64,000 nucleotides of DNA, from NCBI RefSeq assembly GCF_002934065.1, contig NZ_CP018049.1:5454501-5518500 (forward strand). The letters are read 5' to 3'. The notes beneath the pieces were generated by a model. The model was not told the origin of the DNA, did no database searches, and saw only the letters and a program-made list of their open reading frames with translations. This DNA comes from Pseudomonas orientalis (lineage in GTDB: Bacteria; Pseudomonadota; Gammaproteobacteria; Pseudomonadales; Pseudomonadaceae). Position numbers and translations under genes: made by a program. Shown here piece after piece: positions 34,937 to 44,062 of this stretch; position 1 is the first letter of the stretch; every line of letters begins with the position of its first letter.

Positions 34937-36879
34937 CAGTGCACCTCCGCAGGTTCACGTTTGGGGGGTGCCTTGGCCGGCAGGGCGTCTTCAAGCAACG
35001 CGTCGGCCACCAGTTCGGCGATGTCCTTGATCAGCGGGCGCGGTTCGACCACGCCTTCGAGCATTGCGGTGCACTGCGGGCAACCCACGGCCACCAGCTC
35101 GGCGCCGGTTTCGCGGATGTCGTCCATGCGCATATCCGGGATACGCTGCTTGCCGGGAATGTCCGTGATCGGTGCTCCGCCGCCGCCGCCGCAGCAGCGC
35201 GAACGGAAGCCCGAACGTTGCATCTCCTTGACCTCGATACCCAGCGCGCGCAGCACTTGGCGCGGCGCCTCGTATTCGCCGTTGTAGCGGCCCAGGTAGC
35301 ACGGGTCGTGGTAGGTCACGCTGGTGCCTTTGTGCTGGCCCAGGTTCAGCGCGCCGTCGCCGATCAACTCGGCCATGAAGGTGCTGTGGTGCTGCACGAG
35401 GTAGTTGCCGTTGAAGGCGCCGTACTCGTTTTTCAGCACGTGGAAACTGTGCGGGTCGCAGGTGACGATGCGTTTGAAACTGTACCTGGCCAGGGTCTGG
35501 ATATTGCGCGAGGCGAGCAGTTGGAACGTCGCTTCGTCGCCCAGGCGCCGCGCCACGTCGCCACTGTCGCGCTCTTCAAGACCGAGTACCGCGAAGTCCA
35601 CACCGGCCGCCTTGAGCACCTTGACGAACGCGCGCAGGGTGCGCTGGTTACGCATGTCGAAGGCACCGTCACCGACCCAGAACAGCACGTCGCAGCTGCC
35701 CTTGTCGCTGAGCAGCGGCAGGTTCAGGTCCGCCGCCCAGTTCAGGCGACCGCCGGGGGCGAAGCCGCCGGGGTTGTCGGTGGCGATCAGGTTTTCCAGG
35801 ACTTCGGCGCCCTTGTTCGGCGTGGCGCCCATTTCCAGGGTGAGGTGGCGACGCATGTCGACGATGGCGTCGACGTGCTCGATCATCATCGGGCACTCTT
35901 CCACACAGGCGCGGCAGGTGGTGCACGACCACAGGGTCTCGGCGTCCACCAGGCCGTTGACGATCGGCTGGTGCGGGTTGCCGGCGTGTTCACCAATCGG
36001 TTTGCCTGGGTAAGGGCTGCCGGCGAATTTGGCATCGGTGCCACCGGCCAGGCCGACCACCATGTCCTGGATGAGTTTTTTCGGATTCAACGGCTGGCCG
36101 GCCGCGAACGCCGGGCACGCCGCTTCGCACTTGCCGCACTGCACGCAAGCGTCGAAGCCGAGCAATTGGTTCCAGGTAAAATCCCTGGGTTTTTCCACGC
36201 CCAATGGCGCGGTCTTGTCGCTCAGATCCAGCGGTTTCAAACCGGTGGAACGGCCGCCACCAAAGCGTTCGGCGCGGCGGTGCCAGGCCAGGTGCAGGGC
36301 GCCGGCGAAAGCATGTTTCATCGGCCCGCCCCAGGTCATGCCGAAGAACATTTCGGACACGCCCCACAGCACGCCCACGCCGAGCAGCGCAGCGAGCAGC
36401 CAGCCGCCAAAGTCAGCGGGCAGAATGCCGGCCACCGGCAAGGTCACCAGGAAAAAGCTCACCGAAAACGCCATCAGGCTTTTCGGCAGGCGCATCCACG
36501 GGCCTTTGGACAGGCGGGCAGGCGGATTGCGGCGGCGCAGGTACATGAAGATGGCGCCGACAAACATCAAGGTCGAGGCCAGCAGCAAGGCGTAACCGAG
36601 GATACGGTTTTGCAGGCCGAACCCATGCACCAGGATTGCCAGCAACGCCGACAGCACAAACCCCAGCGCCGTAGCGACGTGGGTATTGGCAATGTATTTG
36701 TCGCGGGCGACCACGTGGTGCAGGTCGACCATGTAGCGCTTAGGCATCGCCAAGAGGCCGCCAAGCAGGTCGACCTTGGAGGCGCGGCCACGGCGCCACA
36801 TGTTTGCCCGGCGCAAGGCACCGAGGACCGCGAGGCCCAGGGCGGCAAACAAGAGAATAGGCAGCAAGGTGTTCAACAT
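34936..36879 (-). CDS. dgcB: dimethylglycine demethylase Fe-S subunit DgcB
   Basis: 647 residues. The N-terminal third is membrane-bound with about five helices (ALGFVLSALLAILVHGFGLQ, GYALLLASTLMFVGAIFMYL). Two 4Fe-4S motifs follow, CVQCGKCEAACP and CTTCRACVEECP, and then two CCG domains as in heterodisulfide reductase/GlpC proteins (DPCYLGRYNGEYE, SRCCGGGGG). With DgcA it oxidises dimethylglycine to sarcosine and passes electrons to EtfAB or the membrane. Start 36879 (MLNTLLPIL) has a GGGAGC site. Confidence 0.92.
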   Translation of the reverse strand: MLNTLLPILLFAALGLAVLGALRRANMWRRGRASKVDLLGGLLAMPKRYMVDLHHVVARDKYIANTHVATALGFVLSALLAILVHGFGLQNRILGYALLLASTLMFVGAIFMYLRRRNPPARLSKGPWMRLPKSLMAFSVSFFLVTLPVAGILPADFGGWLLAALLGVGVLWGVSEMFFGMTWGGPMKHAFAGALHLAWHRRAERFGGGRSTGLKPLDLSDKTAPLGVEKPRDFTWNQLLGFDACVQCGKCEAACPAFAAGQPLNPKKLIQDMVVGLAGGTDAKFAGSPYPGKPIGEHAGNPHQPIVNGLVDAETLWSCTTCRACVEECPMMIEHVDAIVDMRRHLTLEMGATPNKGAEVLENLIATDNPGGFAPGGRLNWAADLNLPLLSDKGSCDVLFWVGDGAFDMRNQRTLRAFVKVLKAAGVDFAVLGLEERDSGDVARRLGDEATFQLLASRNIQTLARYSFKRIVTCDPHSFHVLKNEYGAFNGNYLVQHHSTFMAELIGDGALNLGQHKGTSVTYHDPCYLGRYNGEYEAPRQVLRALGIEVKEMQRSGFRSRCCGGGGGAPITDIPGKQRIPDMRMDDIRETGAELVAVGCPQCTAMLEGVVEPRPLIKDIAELVADALLEDALPAKAPPKREPAEVH

Positions 36880-36928
36880 GGTGAAGCTCCCAAAGACCAC
36901 ACAGGCCTACTGTGAAACTGGCCTTGAA

Positions 36929-37017
36929 TGTGGGAGGGGGCTTGCCCCCGATGGCGGAGTGTCAGTTGATACAGCTGTCGCTGAACCACCGCTATCGGGG
37001 GCAAGCCCCCTCCCACA
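36929..37017. repeat. REPIN (type B) inside the dgc operon
   Basis: Inverted REP pair between dgcA and dgcB, with a partly palindromic spacer. Confidence 0.9.
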
Positions 37018-37036
37018 TTTGACCGCGTTCACCTCA

Positions 37037-39097
37037 TCAAAAGTCTTTGCACAGGCGCAGGGCGTCGTAGATCGCAGCGTGGGTATTACGCTGGGCCACA
37101 CAGTCACCGATGCGGAACAGCAAGTACCCCTCACCCGTCTCGCTCAGGCACGGCTGCGGCTTGATCGCGAACAGGGCTTCGACGTCCATCTGGCCCTTGT
37201 TGCGCGAGCCTGGCTTGAGGGCGTAGTAAATTTCCTCGTCCGGGCGCACGCCGTTTTCGATCACCACCTGGTCCACCACCCGCTCCTCCTGGGCCCCGGT
37301 GTATTCGTTCTCCAGCACCGCCACCAGTTTGTCGCCTTCGCGGTAGACCTTTTCCAGCATCATGTCGCCGGTCATGATCACTTCCTTGGGGTACATGCTG
37401 CGGTAGTAAGTCGGGAACGACGTACCGCCGATGGCCACGCCCGGCTTGATATCGTCGGTGACGATCTCGACCTGGCAGCCTTTGTCCGCAAGGAAATCCG
37501 CCACCGACATGCCGGTGAATTCGCAGATGGTGTCGTACACCAGGACGTTCTTGCCGGGTGCGACTTTGCCGTCGAGCACATCCCAGCTGCTCACCACCAA
37601 CCCTTCGGCAGCGCCCCAGTGTTCGTTCTGCTCGATGAACGGATGCCCACCGACGGCCAGCACCACCACGTCCGGACGCAGGTCGAGGATGGTGTCGGCA
37701 TCCGCCGCCACGCCCAGGCGCAGGTCGACTTTCAAGCGTGCCAGCTCCAACTGATACCAGCGCGTGATACCGGCAATCTGGTCACGCTGCGGCGCTTTCG
37801 ATGCCGTGGTGATCTGCCCGCCGATAAACTCTTTCTTCTCCAGCAGGGTTACGTCGTGGCCACGTTCGGCGGCAACGCGTGCAGCCTCCATACCGGCAGG
37901 ACCTGCGCCCACCACGACCACCTTGCGCTTGGGCCCGGTGGACTTCTCGATGATATGCGGCACGCCCATGTATTCACGGGAGGTCGCGGCGTTCTGGATG
38001 CACAGCACGTCCAGGCCCTGGTACTGGCGGTCGATGCAATAGTTGGCGCCGACGCACTGTTTGATCTGGTCGATCTGGCCCATCTTGATCTTGGCGATCA
38101 GGTGCGGGTCGGCGATGTGCGCACGGGTCATGCCGACCATGTCCACATAGCCGCCTTCGAGGATGCGCGTGGCCTGGTTCGGGTCCTTGATGTTCTGCGC
38201 GTGCAGCACCGGGACCTTGACCACTTCCTTGATGCCCGCCGCCAGGTGCAGGAACGGCTCCGGCGGGTAACTCATGTTCGGGATCACGTTGGCCAGGGTG
38301 TTGTGCGTATCGCACCCCGAGCCCACCACGCCGATGAAGTCGAGCATGCCGGTGTCGTCGTAATACTTGGCGATCTGCTTCATGTCTTCGTGGGACAAGC
38401 CGTCCGGGTGGAACTCGTCACCGCACAGGCGTATGCCCACGCAGAAGTCGTCACCCACTTCGGCACGTACGGCCTTGAGCACTTCCAGGCCGAACTTCAT
38501 GCGGCCTTCGAAGCTGCCGCCCCATTCGTCGGTGCGCTTGTTGACCCGCGGGCTCCAGAACTGGTCAATCATGTGCTGGTGCACGGCGGACAGTTCCACC
38601 CCGTCCAGGCCACCGGCCTTGGCCCGGCGCGCAGCCTGGGCGTAGTTGCCGATCACGCGCCAGATCTCTTCCGGCTCGATGGTCTTGCAGGTGGCGCGGT
38701 GCACCGGCTCACGCACGCCGGACGGCGACATCAGGGTCGGCCAGTTGAAGCCGTCCCAACGCGAACGACGGCCCATGTGGGTAATCTGGATCATGATCTT
38801 GGCGCCATGCTTGTGCATGGCGTCGGCCAGGTTCTGGAAGTGCGGGATGATACGGTCGGTGGACAGGTTCACCGAACTCCACCATTCCTGGGGGCTGTCG
38901 ATGGCCACCACCGACGAGCCGCCGCAGATCGCCAGGCCGATACCGCCCTTGGCTTTCTCTTCGTAATACTTCACATAGCGGTCGGTGGTCATGCCGCCGT
39001 CGGTGGCATACACCTCGGCGTGGGCGGTACTGAGCACGCGGTTGCGGATGGTCAGTTTGCCGATCTGGATCGGCGCAAACATTGCTTCGAAAGCCAT
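37037..39097 (-). CDS. dgcA: dimethylglycine demethylase flavoprotein subunit DgcA
   Basis: 686 residues of the old-yellow-enzyme/trimethylamine-dehydrogenase family: N-terminal FMN barrel (FAPIQIGKLTIRNRVLSTAH, GGLDGVELSAVHQHMIDQFW), iron-sulfur site with CVGANYCIDRQ and later Cys, then FAD/NAD Rossmann domains (VVVVGAGPAGMEAARVAAER). It oxidatively demethylates dimethylglycine to sarcosine. It follows the DUF5943 gene by 15 bases. A very long frame open on the opposite strand is a shadow. Confidence 0.94.
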   Translation of the reverse strand: MAFEAMFAPIQIGKLTIRNRVLSTAHAEVYATDGGMTTDRYVKYYEEKAKGGIGLAICGGSSVVAIDSPQEWWSSVNLSTDRIIPHFQNLADAMHKHGAKIMIQITHMGRRSRWDGFNWPTLMSPSGVREPVHRATCKTIEPEEIWRVIGNYAQAARRAKAGGLDGVELSAVHQHMIDQFWSPRVNKRTDEWGGSFEGRMKFGLEVLKAVRAEVGDDFCVGIRLCGDEFHPDGLSHEDMKQIAKYYDDTGMLDFIGVVGSGCDTHNTLANVIPNMSYPPEPFLHLAAGIKEVVKVPVLHAQNIKDPNQATRILEGGYVDMVGMTRAHIADPHLIAKIKMGQIDQIKQCVGANYCIDRQYQGLDVLCIQNAATSREYMGVPHIIEKSTGPKRKVVVVGAGPAGMEAARVAAERGHDVTLLEKKEFIGGQITTASKAPQRDQIAGITRWYQLELARLKVDLRLGVAADADTILDLRPDVVVLAVGGHPFIEQNEHWGAAEGLVVSSWDVLDGKVAPGKNVLVYDTICEFTGMSVADFLADKGCQVEIVTDDIKPGVAIGGTSFPTYYRSMYPKEVIMTGDMMLEKVYREGDKLVAVLENEYTGAQEERVVDQVVIENGVRPDEEIYYALKPGSRNKGQMDVEALFAIKPQPCLSETGEGYLLFRIGDCVAQRNTHAAIYDALRLCKDF

Positions 39098-39112
39098 GGC
39101 ACGGTCCTCGGC

Positions 39113-39643
39113 TTACAACGGTTTTACGGTGAACAGGCCATCATCGTGGCCCTCTTCGGAGCCTCCGTAGACTTGTTCGGCCACAGTGCGGATTTTGCTG
39201 CCGCGCGCTTGCAGGATCTGGTCCATGGCGCCGGCAAACCAGCCGGTGAACATGTAGTCCACTTTGCGCCCGACCTTGCCGTACACGTAGACGAACGCCG
39301 AGTGCTCAAGCTTGACGCTGGCGGTGCCTTTGTCCAGGTCGATGTCCTGGATCTTGAACAGGCCCCAGCCGCGTTGCGACAGGCGCTTCATGTAATGCTC
39401 GAACACCGCGACGCCTTCCAGGCCGTGGCATTCGGCTTCTTTTTCACACCAGTGCCAGGCGGATTTGTAGCCGGCCTTGTAGAGGATTTCGGCGTAGGCG
39501 TCGGCGCCCAGCACTTCTTCGATACCCATATGGTTGTTGACGAAGAAATGGCGCGGCACGTACAGCATGGGCAGGGCGTCGGAGGTCCAGACACCGGTTT
39601 CGCTGTCGACTTCGATAGGCAATTGCGGGGCGATCTTGGCCAT
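39113..39643 (-). CDS. DUF5943 (V4R-like) protein of the dgc operon
   Basis: 176 residues, no signal peptide. The MYVPRHFFVNNHMGIEEVLG start region and the C-terminal DYMFTGWFAGAMDQIL block resemble V4R-type small-molecule-binding domains, by eye. It is located between the dipeptidase gene and dgcA with tight spacing, so it is probably co-expressed with dimethylglycine demethylase. P. aeruginosa has the same gene at the same place, in the GbdR regulon. Function unknown; a ligand-binding or assembly role is inference. Confidence 0.78.
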   Translation of the reverse strand: MAKIAPQLPIEVDSETGVWTSDALPMLYVPRHFFVNNHMGIEEVLGADAYAEILYKAGYKSAWHWCEKEAECHGLEGVAVFEHYMKRLSQRGWGLFKIQDIDLDKGTASVKLEHSAFVYVYGKVGRKVDYMFTGWFAGAMDQILQARGSKIRTVAEQVYGGSEEGHDDGLFTVKPL

Positions 39644-39695
39644 GGAAACTTAACTCCAGAAAAATTCGTGGTGGTGTTGCCGATAGGTGTCTGGC

Positions 39696-40673
39696 TTATT
39701 CGCCCCAGACGTCCTTCAAGACGTTGACCCAGTTCTCGCCCATGATCTTGCGTACCACGCGTTCGGGGTGGCCGCGCTTGAGCAGGGTCTCGGTCAGGTT
39801 GGGGAACTCGCCCACGGTGCGGATGCCCAGCGGGTTGATGATCTTGCCGAAGCTGGTCAGGCGACGGGCATAGCCCTTGTCATGGGTCAGCATTTCAAAG
39901 AAATCCTGGCCATGGCCCTGGGTGAAGTCGGTGCCGATACCGATGGCGTCTTCGCCGACGATGTTCATGGTGTATTCGATGGCTTCGGCGTAGTCGTCGA
40001 TGGTCGAGTCGATGCCCTTGGCCAGGAACGGCGCGAACATGGTCACGCCGACAAAACCACCGTGGTCGGCGATGAACTTGAGTTCTTCATCGGACTTGTT
40101 GCGCGGGTGCTCTTTAAGCCCGGACGGCAGGCAGTGGGAGTAGCACACCGGCTTTTTCGATTCGAGGATGACCTCTTCGCTGGTCTTGGAACCGACGTGG
40201 GACAGGTCGCACATGATGCCCACGCGGTTCATCTCGCCGACAATCTCACGCCCGAAACCCGACAGGCCGCCGTCACGCTCGTAGCAGCCGGTGCCCACCA
40301 GGTTCTGGGTGTTGTAGCACATCTGCACCACCCCGACGCCGAGCTGCTTGAAGATCTCGACGTAGCCGAGCTGGTCTTCAAACGCGTGGGCATTCTGGAA
40401 GCCGAAGATGATGCCGGTCTTGCCCTGCTCCTTGGCCTTGCGGATATCGGCGGTGGTTTTCACCGGGATCACCAGGTCGCTGTTCTCGCGGATCAGGGTC
40501 TGGCTGGCAACAATGTTATTGATCGTGGCCTGGAAGCCTTCCCACACCGACACCGTGCAGTTGGCGGCGGTCAGGCCACCTTTGCGCATGTCTTCGAACA
40601 GGTCGCGGTTCCACTTGGCAATAATCAGACCGTCGATAACGATGCTGTCGGCGTGCAACTCGGCTGGGCTCAT
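39696..40673 (-). CDS. membrane dipeptidase (renal dipeptidase family), first gene of the dgc operon
   Basis: 325 residues of the M19 metallo-dipeptidase family: the zinc ligands begin at LHADSIVIDGLI, with CDLSHVGSKT and VCYSHCLPSG giving the His residues, and IGIGTDFTQGHGQDFF near the end. The classic H-x-D metal motif at the N-terminus is changed (LHADSIVIDG is followed by LIIAKWN), so activity may differ from typical dipeptidases. Start 40673 is preferred because AGGGGA lies 7 bases before it. It leads the dgc operon; a peptide substrate has no obvious role in betaine breakdown. Confidence 0.82.
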   Translation of the reverse strand: MSPAELHADSIVIDGLIIAKWNRDLFEDMRKGGLTAANCTVSVWEGFQATINNIVASQTLIRENSDLVIPVKTTADIRKAKEQGKTGIIFGFQNAHAFEDQLGYVEIFKQLGVGVVQMCYNTQNLVGTGCYERDGGLSGFGREIVGEMNRVGIMCDLSHVGSKTSEEVILESKKPVCYSHCLPSGLKEHPRNKSDEELKFIADHGGFVGVTMFAPFLAKGIDSTIDDYAEAIEYTMNIVGEDAIGIGTDFTQGHGQDFFEMLTHDKGYARRLTSFGKIINPLGIRTVGEFPNLTETLLKRGHPERVVRKIMGENWVNVLKDVWGE

Positions 40674-40689
40674 CAGGCGTCCCCTTATT

Positions 40690-40712
40690 GGCGATTCATG
40701 CGCCGAATCGTC
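40690..40712. promoter_or_regulatory. inverted repeat GGCGATTC/GAATCGTC before the dgc operon
   Basis: Arms match 7 of 8 with a 7-base loop, 17-40 bases upstream of the dipeptidase start. The same arms occur before gbcB (30554-30581). Confidence 0.35.
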
Positions 40713-40746
40713 TGCCGGCGCTTTGGGGCCAGCATATGCCCAGGGA

Positions 40747-40772
40747 CCGACGGAGCCGGGTGCAAAAACGAC
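40747..40772. promoter_or_regulatory. possible GbdR half-sites before the dgc operon
   Basis: GGGACCGAC and AAAAACGAC place CCGAC/ACGAC exactly 21 bases apart, like the phased repeats before choX. The match is weaker, and the orientation relative to the gene differs from choX. Confidence 0.28.
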
Positions 40773-40892
40773 AGGGGAATTGCCGAAAGCGTCAATCCAC
40801 GACAAAGGCTGTTAAGAGAGGTCTGACTGGCGGCTGTTCTTTGTCTTACGCTTGAGCCAGAATTCCCGCATCACCTGATATGAGACGGCGCA

Positions 40893-41294
40893 ATGAAATC
40901 GATTTTCCTGGCTTTGGCACTCATCGCAACCGGCGTCCACGCGGCCGAAGACACCGATAGCACGCCGTGCGACGGCATCGAAAACGACCAGCAAACCCTG
41001 GAATGCGCCACCTACAACAAAACCACCGCCGAGCAGTTGCTCAAGGACAACTATCAGGGCCTGCTCGAACGCATGGGTTCGACCTATGGCAGCGACAAGA
41101 CCAAACTGGCGGACATTACCGCCCGTCTGAAGGACGCCCAGCAAAAATGGGAAAAACTGCGCGACGCCGATTGCGCGGTGGACACTTTCCCGGCGGTCAC
41201 CGGGACCAAGGCCTATGCGATTGCGCACAACGATTGCCTGGCGCGGATGAGTGACGAGCGGTCGGAGTTTTTGGAGTCGATTGGGCAGGAATAA
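40893..41294 (+). CDS. LprI-like (DUF1311) secreted protein
   Basis: 133 residues with a signal peptide (MKSIFLALALIATGVHA). The mature part contains four cysteines in the LprI pattern (PCDGIENDQQTLECATYN ... DCAVDTF ... NDCLARMSDER), a family that includes lysozyme inhibitors. Expected in the periplasm. Divergent from the dgc operon. Confidence 0.82.
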   Translation: MKSIFLALALIATGVHAAEDTDSTPCDGIENDQQTLECATYNKTTAEQLLKDNYQGLLERMGSTYGSDKTKLADITARLKDAQQKWEKLRDADCAVDTFPAVTGTKAYAIAHNDCLARMSDERSEFLESIGQE

Positions 41295-41335
41295 GCGACA
41301 ATCCCCACCCCTTTCAATCTGAACCAAGGCCACTC

Positions 41336-41752
41336 ATGACCCTCTGCGGCATCGAAATCAAAGGCAGCGAAGCCATCATCGCCCTCGCTTCACTGGACAA
41401 CCAGGCGCTGACCCACGTCGCCCTGGCCACCAAGAAAATCGCCCTTGAAGACGATGATGAGGCCGCCAACGTCAAAGCCTTCGCCGCGCAGGTGAAGGCA
41501 TTCGTGCAGGCAAACGCCATCACCCGTATCGCGATCAAGAAACGCAGCAAGAAAGGCGAATTCGCCGGTGGCCCGACGACATTCAAGATTGAAGGGGTGT
41601 TTCAGTTGCTGGACGGGGTTGAAGTGACGCTGCTGTCACCGCAGACGATCAATGCGCAGAACAAGAAGCACAGCTTTGAATTGCCGGCGACGCTGAACAA
41701 GTATCAGCATGAGGCCTACAAGGCGGCGTGTTCGGCGCTGCTGAAAAAATAA
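41336..41752 (+). CDS. DUF3010 family protein
   Basis: 138 residues starting TLCGIEIKGSEAIIALASLD. Its RNase-H-like beginning and the IAIKKRSKKGEFAGGPTTFK segment identify the DUF3010 family of small cytosolic proteins. No function is known. It follows the LprI-like gene by 41 bases. Confidence 0.82.
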   Translation: MTLCGIEIKGSEAIIALASLDNQALTHVALATKKIALEDDDEAANVKAFAAQVKAFVQANAITRIAIKKRSKKGEFAGGPTTFKIEGVFQLLDGVEVTLLSPQTINAQNKKHSFELPATLNKYQHEAYKAACSALLKK

Positions 41753-41769
41753 GCCACACCACAATCTAC

Positions 41770-41857
41770 TGTGGGAGGGGGCTTGCCCCCGATGGCGGTG
41801 TGTCAGTCACTTATGTGCTGCTGACCCACCGCTATCGGGGGCAAGCCCCCTCCCACA
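41770..41857. repeat. REPIN (type B)
   Basis: Inverted REP pair between the convergent DUF3010 and cdhR genes, with spacer GGCGGTGTGTCAGT ... CTGACCCACCGC. Confidence 0.9.
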
Positions 41858-41906
41858 TTTGATCCGCGGTGCCGGCCGCTTTTATACCTAATTGACTAAA
41901 AAACGA

Positions 41907-42851
41907 TCAAACCACCTCCCGTCGCCGATCCTCCCTCGGACATTTCGCAAACCTTGCGCGATAGCTGCGAGTGAAATAAGACGGCGACTCAAACCCGCAC
42001 GCAATACTCACCTCCAGCACACTCATGCCGCTCTGGCGCAGCAGTTTCCGGGCTTTTTCCAGGCGCAGGCCCAGGTAGAAGTTGCTGGGCGTGTCGTTCA
42101 GGTGCAGGCGAAACAGCCGCTCCAGTTGACGCCGGGTGACCTTGATCGCCTCGGCCAGGGCCAGGGTGCTCAGGGGCGGTTCGGTGTGTTGCTCCATTTC
42201 GCCGATCACCTGCACCAATTTCTTGTTATGGATGCCGTAGCGGGTGGCGATTTGCATGCGCTGGTGGTCCTTGCGCGGGCGGATGCGGCCGAGCACGAAT
42301 TGTTCGGAGACCTGGATTGCCAGGTCCGGGCCGTGGGCCTGGGCGATCAGGTCGAGCATCAGGTCGATGGACGCGGTGCCACCGGCGCAGGTGATGCGGC
42401 GGCGGTCGATCTCGAACAGTTCCTGGGTCACGCTGAGGTGCGGATAGGCCTCCTTGAAGGCGTCGATCGCTTCCCAGTGCAGGGTCAGCCGGTGGCCGTC
42501 GAGCAGGCCCGCCTCGGCCAGCACGCAGGCACCTGTGTCGATGGCGCCGAGGGTTGCACCGTCGTGGTCGAGGCGACGCAACCAGTGCGCCAGGGCAGGC
42601 GTAGCGAACTGCAAGGGTTCAAAGCCGGCCACCACCAATAAGGTCGCGCCTTTTTTAAGCGGCTCCAGCGCGGCATCGGCGTTGACCGACATGCCGTTGC
42701 TCGCCAGCACCGCCCCGCCGTCGGCGCTCAATACATGCCAGCGGTACAACTCGCCACGAAAGCGATTGGCCACGCGCAGCGGCTCAAGGGCGGAGATAAA
42801 GCCGATGGCCGAGAACCCCGGCATCAGCAAAAAATAAAAATCCTGGGACAT
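41907..42851 (-). CDS. cdhR: carnitine catabolism transcriptional regulator CdhR (GATase1-AraC)
   Basis: 314 residues: N-terminal DJ-1/PfpI (GATase1-like) domain (FYFLLMPGFSAIGFISALEP, GAIDTGACVLAEAGLLDG) and C-terminal AraC helix-turn-helix pair (LALAEAIKVTRRQLERLFR, VLEVSIACGFESPSYFTRSY). It is divergent from caiX, as in P. aeruginosa, where CdhR activates the carnitine genes. Start 42851 (MSQDFYF) has a GAGAG site; a longer in-frame extension upstream crosses the promoter and is rejected. Confidence 0.92.
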   Translation of the reverse strand: MSQDFYFLLMPGFSAIGFISALEPLRVANRFRGELYRWHVLSADGGAVLASNGMSVNADAALEPLKKGATLLVVAGFEPLQFATPALAHWLRRLDHDGATLGAIDTGACVLAEAGLLDGHRLTLHWEAIDAFKEAYPHLSVTQELFEIDRRRITCAGGTASIDLMLDLIAQAHGPDLAIQVSEQFVLGRIRPRKDHQRMQIATRYGIHNKKLVQVIGEMEQHTEPPLSTLALAEAIKVTRRQLERLFRLHLNDTPSNFYLGLRLEKARKLLRQSGMSVLEVSIACGFESPSYFTRSYRARFAKCPREDRRREVV

Positions 42852-43044
42852 GATGGCGCTCTCGTGGGACGACCAGCGTGGCACTGTGATACTCCCGTTC
42901 AAGGGCGGATTCAAGCGTGCAGGTCGCTGCAGTGCAAGAGCCGGTCGCCGCTGTGCGTTTCGGCGCTGGCGAAGGTACGTAACTTGGCTGCACGGCGCAC
43001 AAAGACGCCGGACCCCACAATAACGACCTGCCGAGGGCTCCACC

Positions 43045-43989
43045 ATGAACCGACTGATCAGCCGCAGCGTGCTTGCACTCAGCGTCAGCGCTATTTTGAG
43101 CACCCACGTCATGGCAGCGGATGCCGCTTCATGCCAGAACGTACGCCTGGGCGTGGTGAACTGGACCGACGTGATTGCCACCAGTGCCATGGCCCAGGTG
43201 TTGCTCGACGGCCTCGGCTATAAAACCAAACAGACCAGCGCCTCCCAGCAAATCATCTTTGCCGGCATCCGCGACCAGCGCCTGGACCTGTTCCTGGGCT
43301 ACTGGAACCCGCTGATGACCCAGACCATCACGCCATTCGTCGACGCAGGGCAAGTCAAGGTGCTCGACAAACCGAGCCTGGAAGACGCCCGCGCCACCCT
43401 CGCCGTCCCCACTTACCTGGCGGACAAGGGCCTGAAGACCTTTGCCGATATCGCCAAGTTCGAGAAAGAGCTGGGCGGCAAGATCTATGGCATCGAGCCG
43501 GGTTCGGGCGCCAATACTCAGATCAAGGCGATGATCGCCAAGAACCAGTTCGGCCTGGGCAAGTTCCAGCTGGTTGAATCCAGTGAAGCAGCCATGCTCT
43601 CTGCCGTCGACCGTGCAGTACGCCGCAAGCAAGCCGTGGTGTTCTTCGGCTGGGCGCCGCACCCGATGAACGTCAACGTCGCCATGACCTACCTCACCGG
43701 CAGCGACGACGCCCTGGGCCCGAACGAAGGCATGGCCACCGTGTGGACAGTCACTGCGCCGGCCTATGCCGAGCAATGCCCCAACGTGCATAAGCTGCTG
43801 ACCAACCTGACCTTCACCGCCGCCGACGAGAGCCGGATGATGCAGCCCCTGCTGGATCACAAGGACCCTATCGAGTCGGCCCGGCAGTGGCTCAAGGATC
43901 ACCCGCAAGACCAGGCGCGCTGGCTGCAAGGCGTGACCACGTTCGATGGCAAACCCGCTGCCGCCAACCTGAAACTGACCAGCAAATAA
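43045..43989 (+). CDS. caiX: carnitine-binding ABC transporter periplasmic protein CaiX
   Basis: 314 residues with a signal peptide (LALSVSAILSTHVMAADA). The mature part is an OpuAC-type quaternary-amine binding protein; tryptophans placed in LGVVNWTDVI, LFLGYWNPLM and FFGWAPHPMN likely form the aromatic cage. No permease or ATPase gene accompanies it, so it probably uses the ChoWV core encoded 8-9 kb away. This sharing is established for P. aeruginosa CaiX. Confidence 0.92.
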   Translation: MNRLISRSVLALSVSAILSTHVMAADAASCQNVRLGVVNWTDVIATSAMAQVLLDGLGYKTKQTSASQQIIFAGIRDQRLDLFLGYWNPLMTQTITPFVDAGQVKVLDKPSLEDARATLAVPTYLADKGLKTFADIAKFEKELGGKIYGIEPGSGANTQIKAMIAKNQFGLGKFQLVESSEAAMLSAVDRAVRRKQAVVFFGWAPHPMNVNVAMTYLTGSDDALGPNEGMATVWTVTAPAYAEQCPNVHKLLTNLTFTAADESRMMQPLLDHKDPIESARQWLKDHPQDQARWLQGVTTFDGKPAAANLKLTSK

Positions 43990-44062
43990 CCTTCTCCGAA
44001 CCACCGTTTCGCGGCCATTCGAGGCCGCGAATGGCACCACTACGCCTGTAAGGAACCGCCTC

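Noticed and set aside
34939..36915. 658-codon frame opposite dgcB
   Set aside because: Antisense shadow; dgcB has clear Fe-S motifs on the other strand.
36776..39727. 983-codon frame opposite dgcA and part of dgcB
   Set aside because: Antisense shadow; runs through a REPIN and several gene ends.
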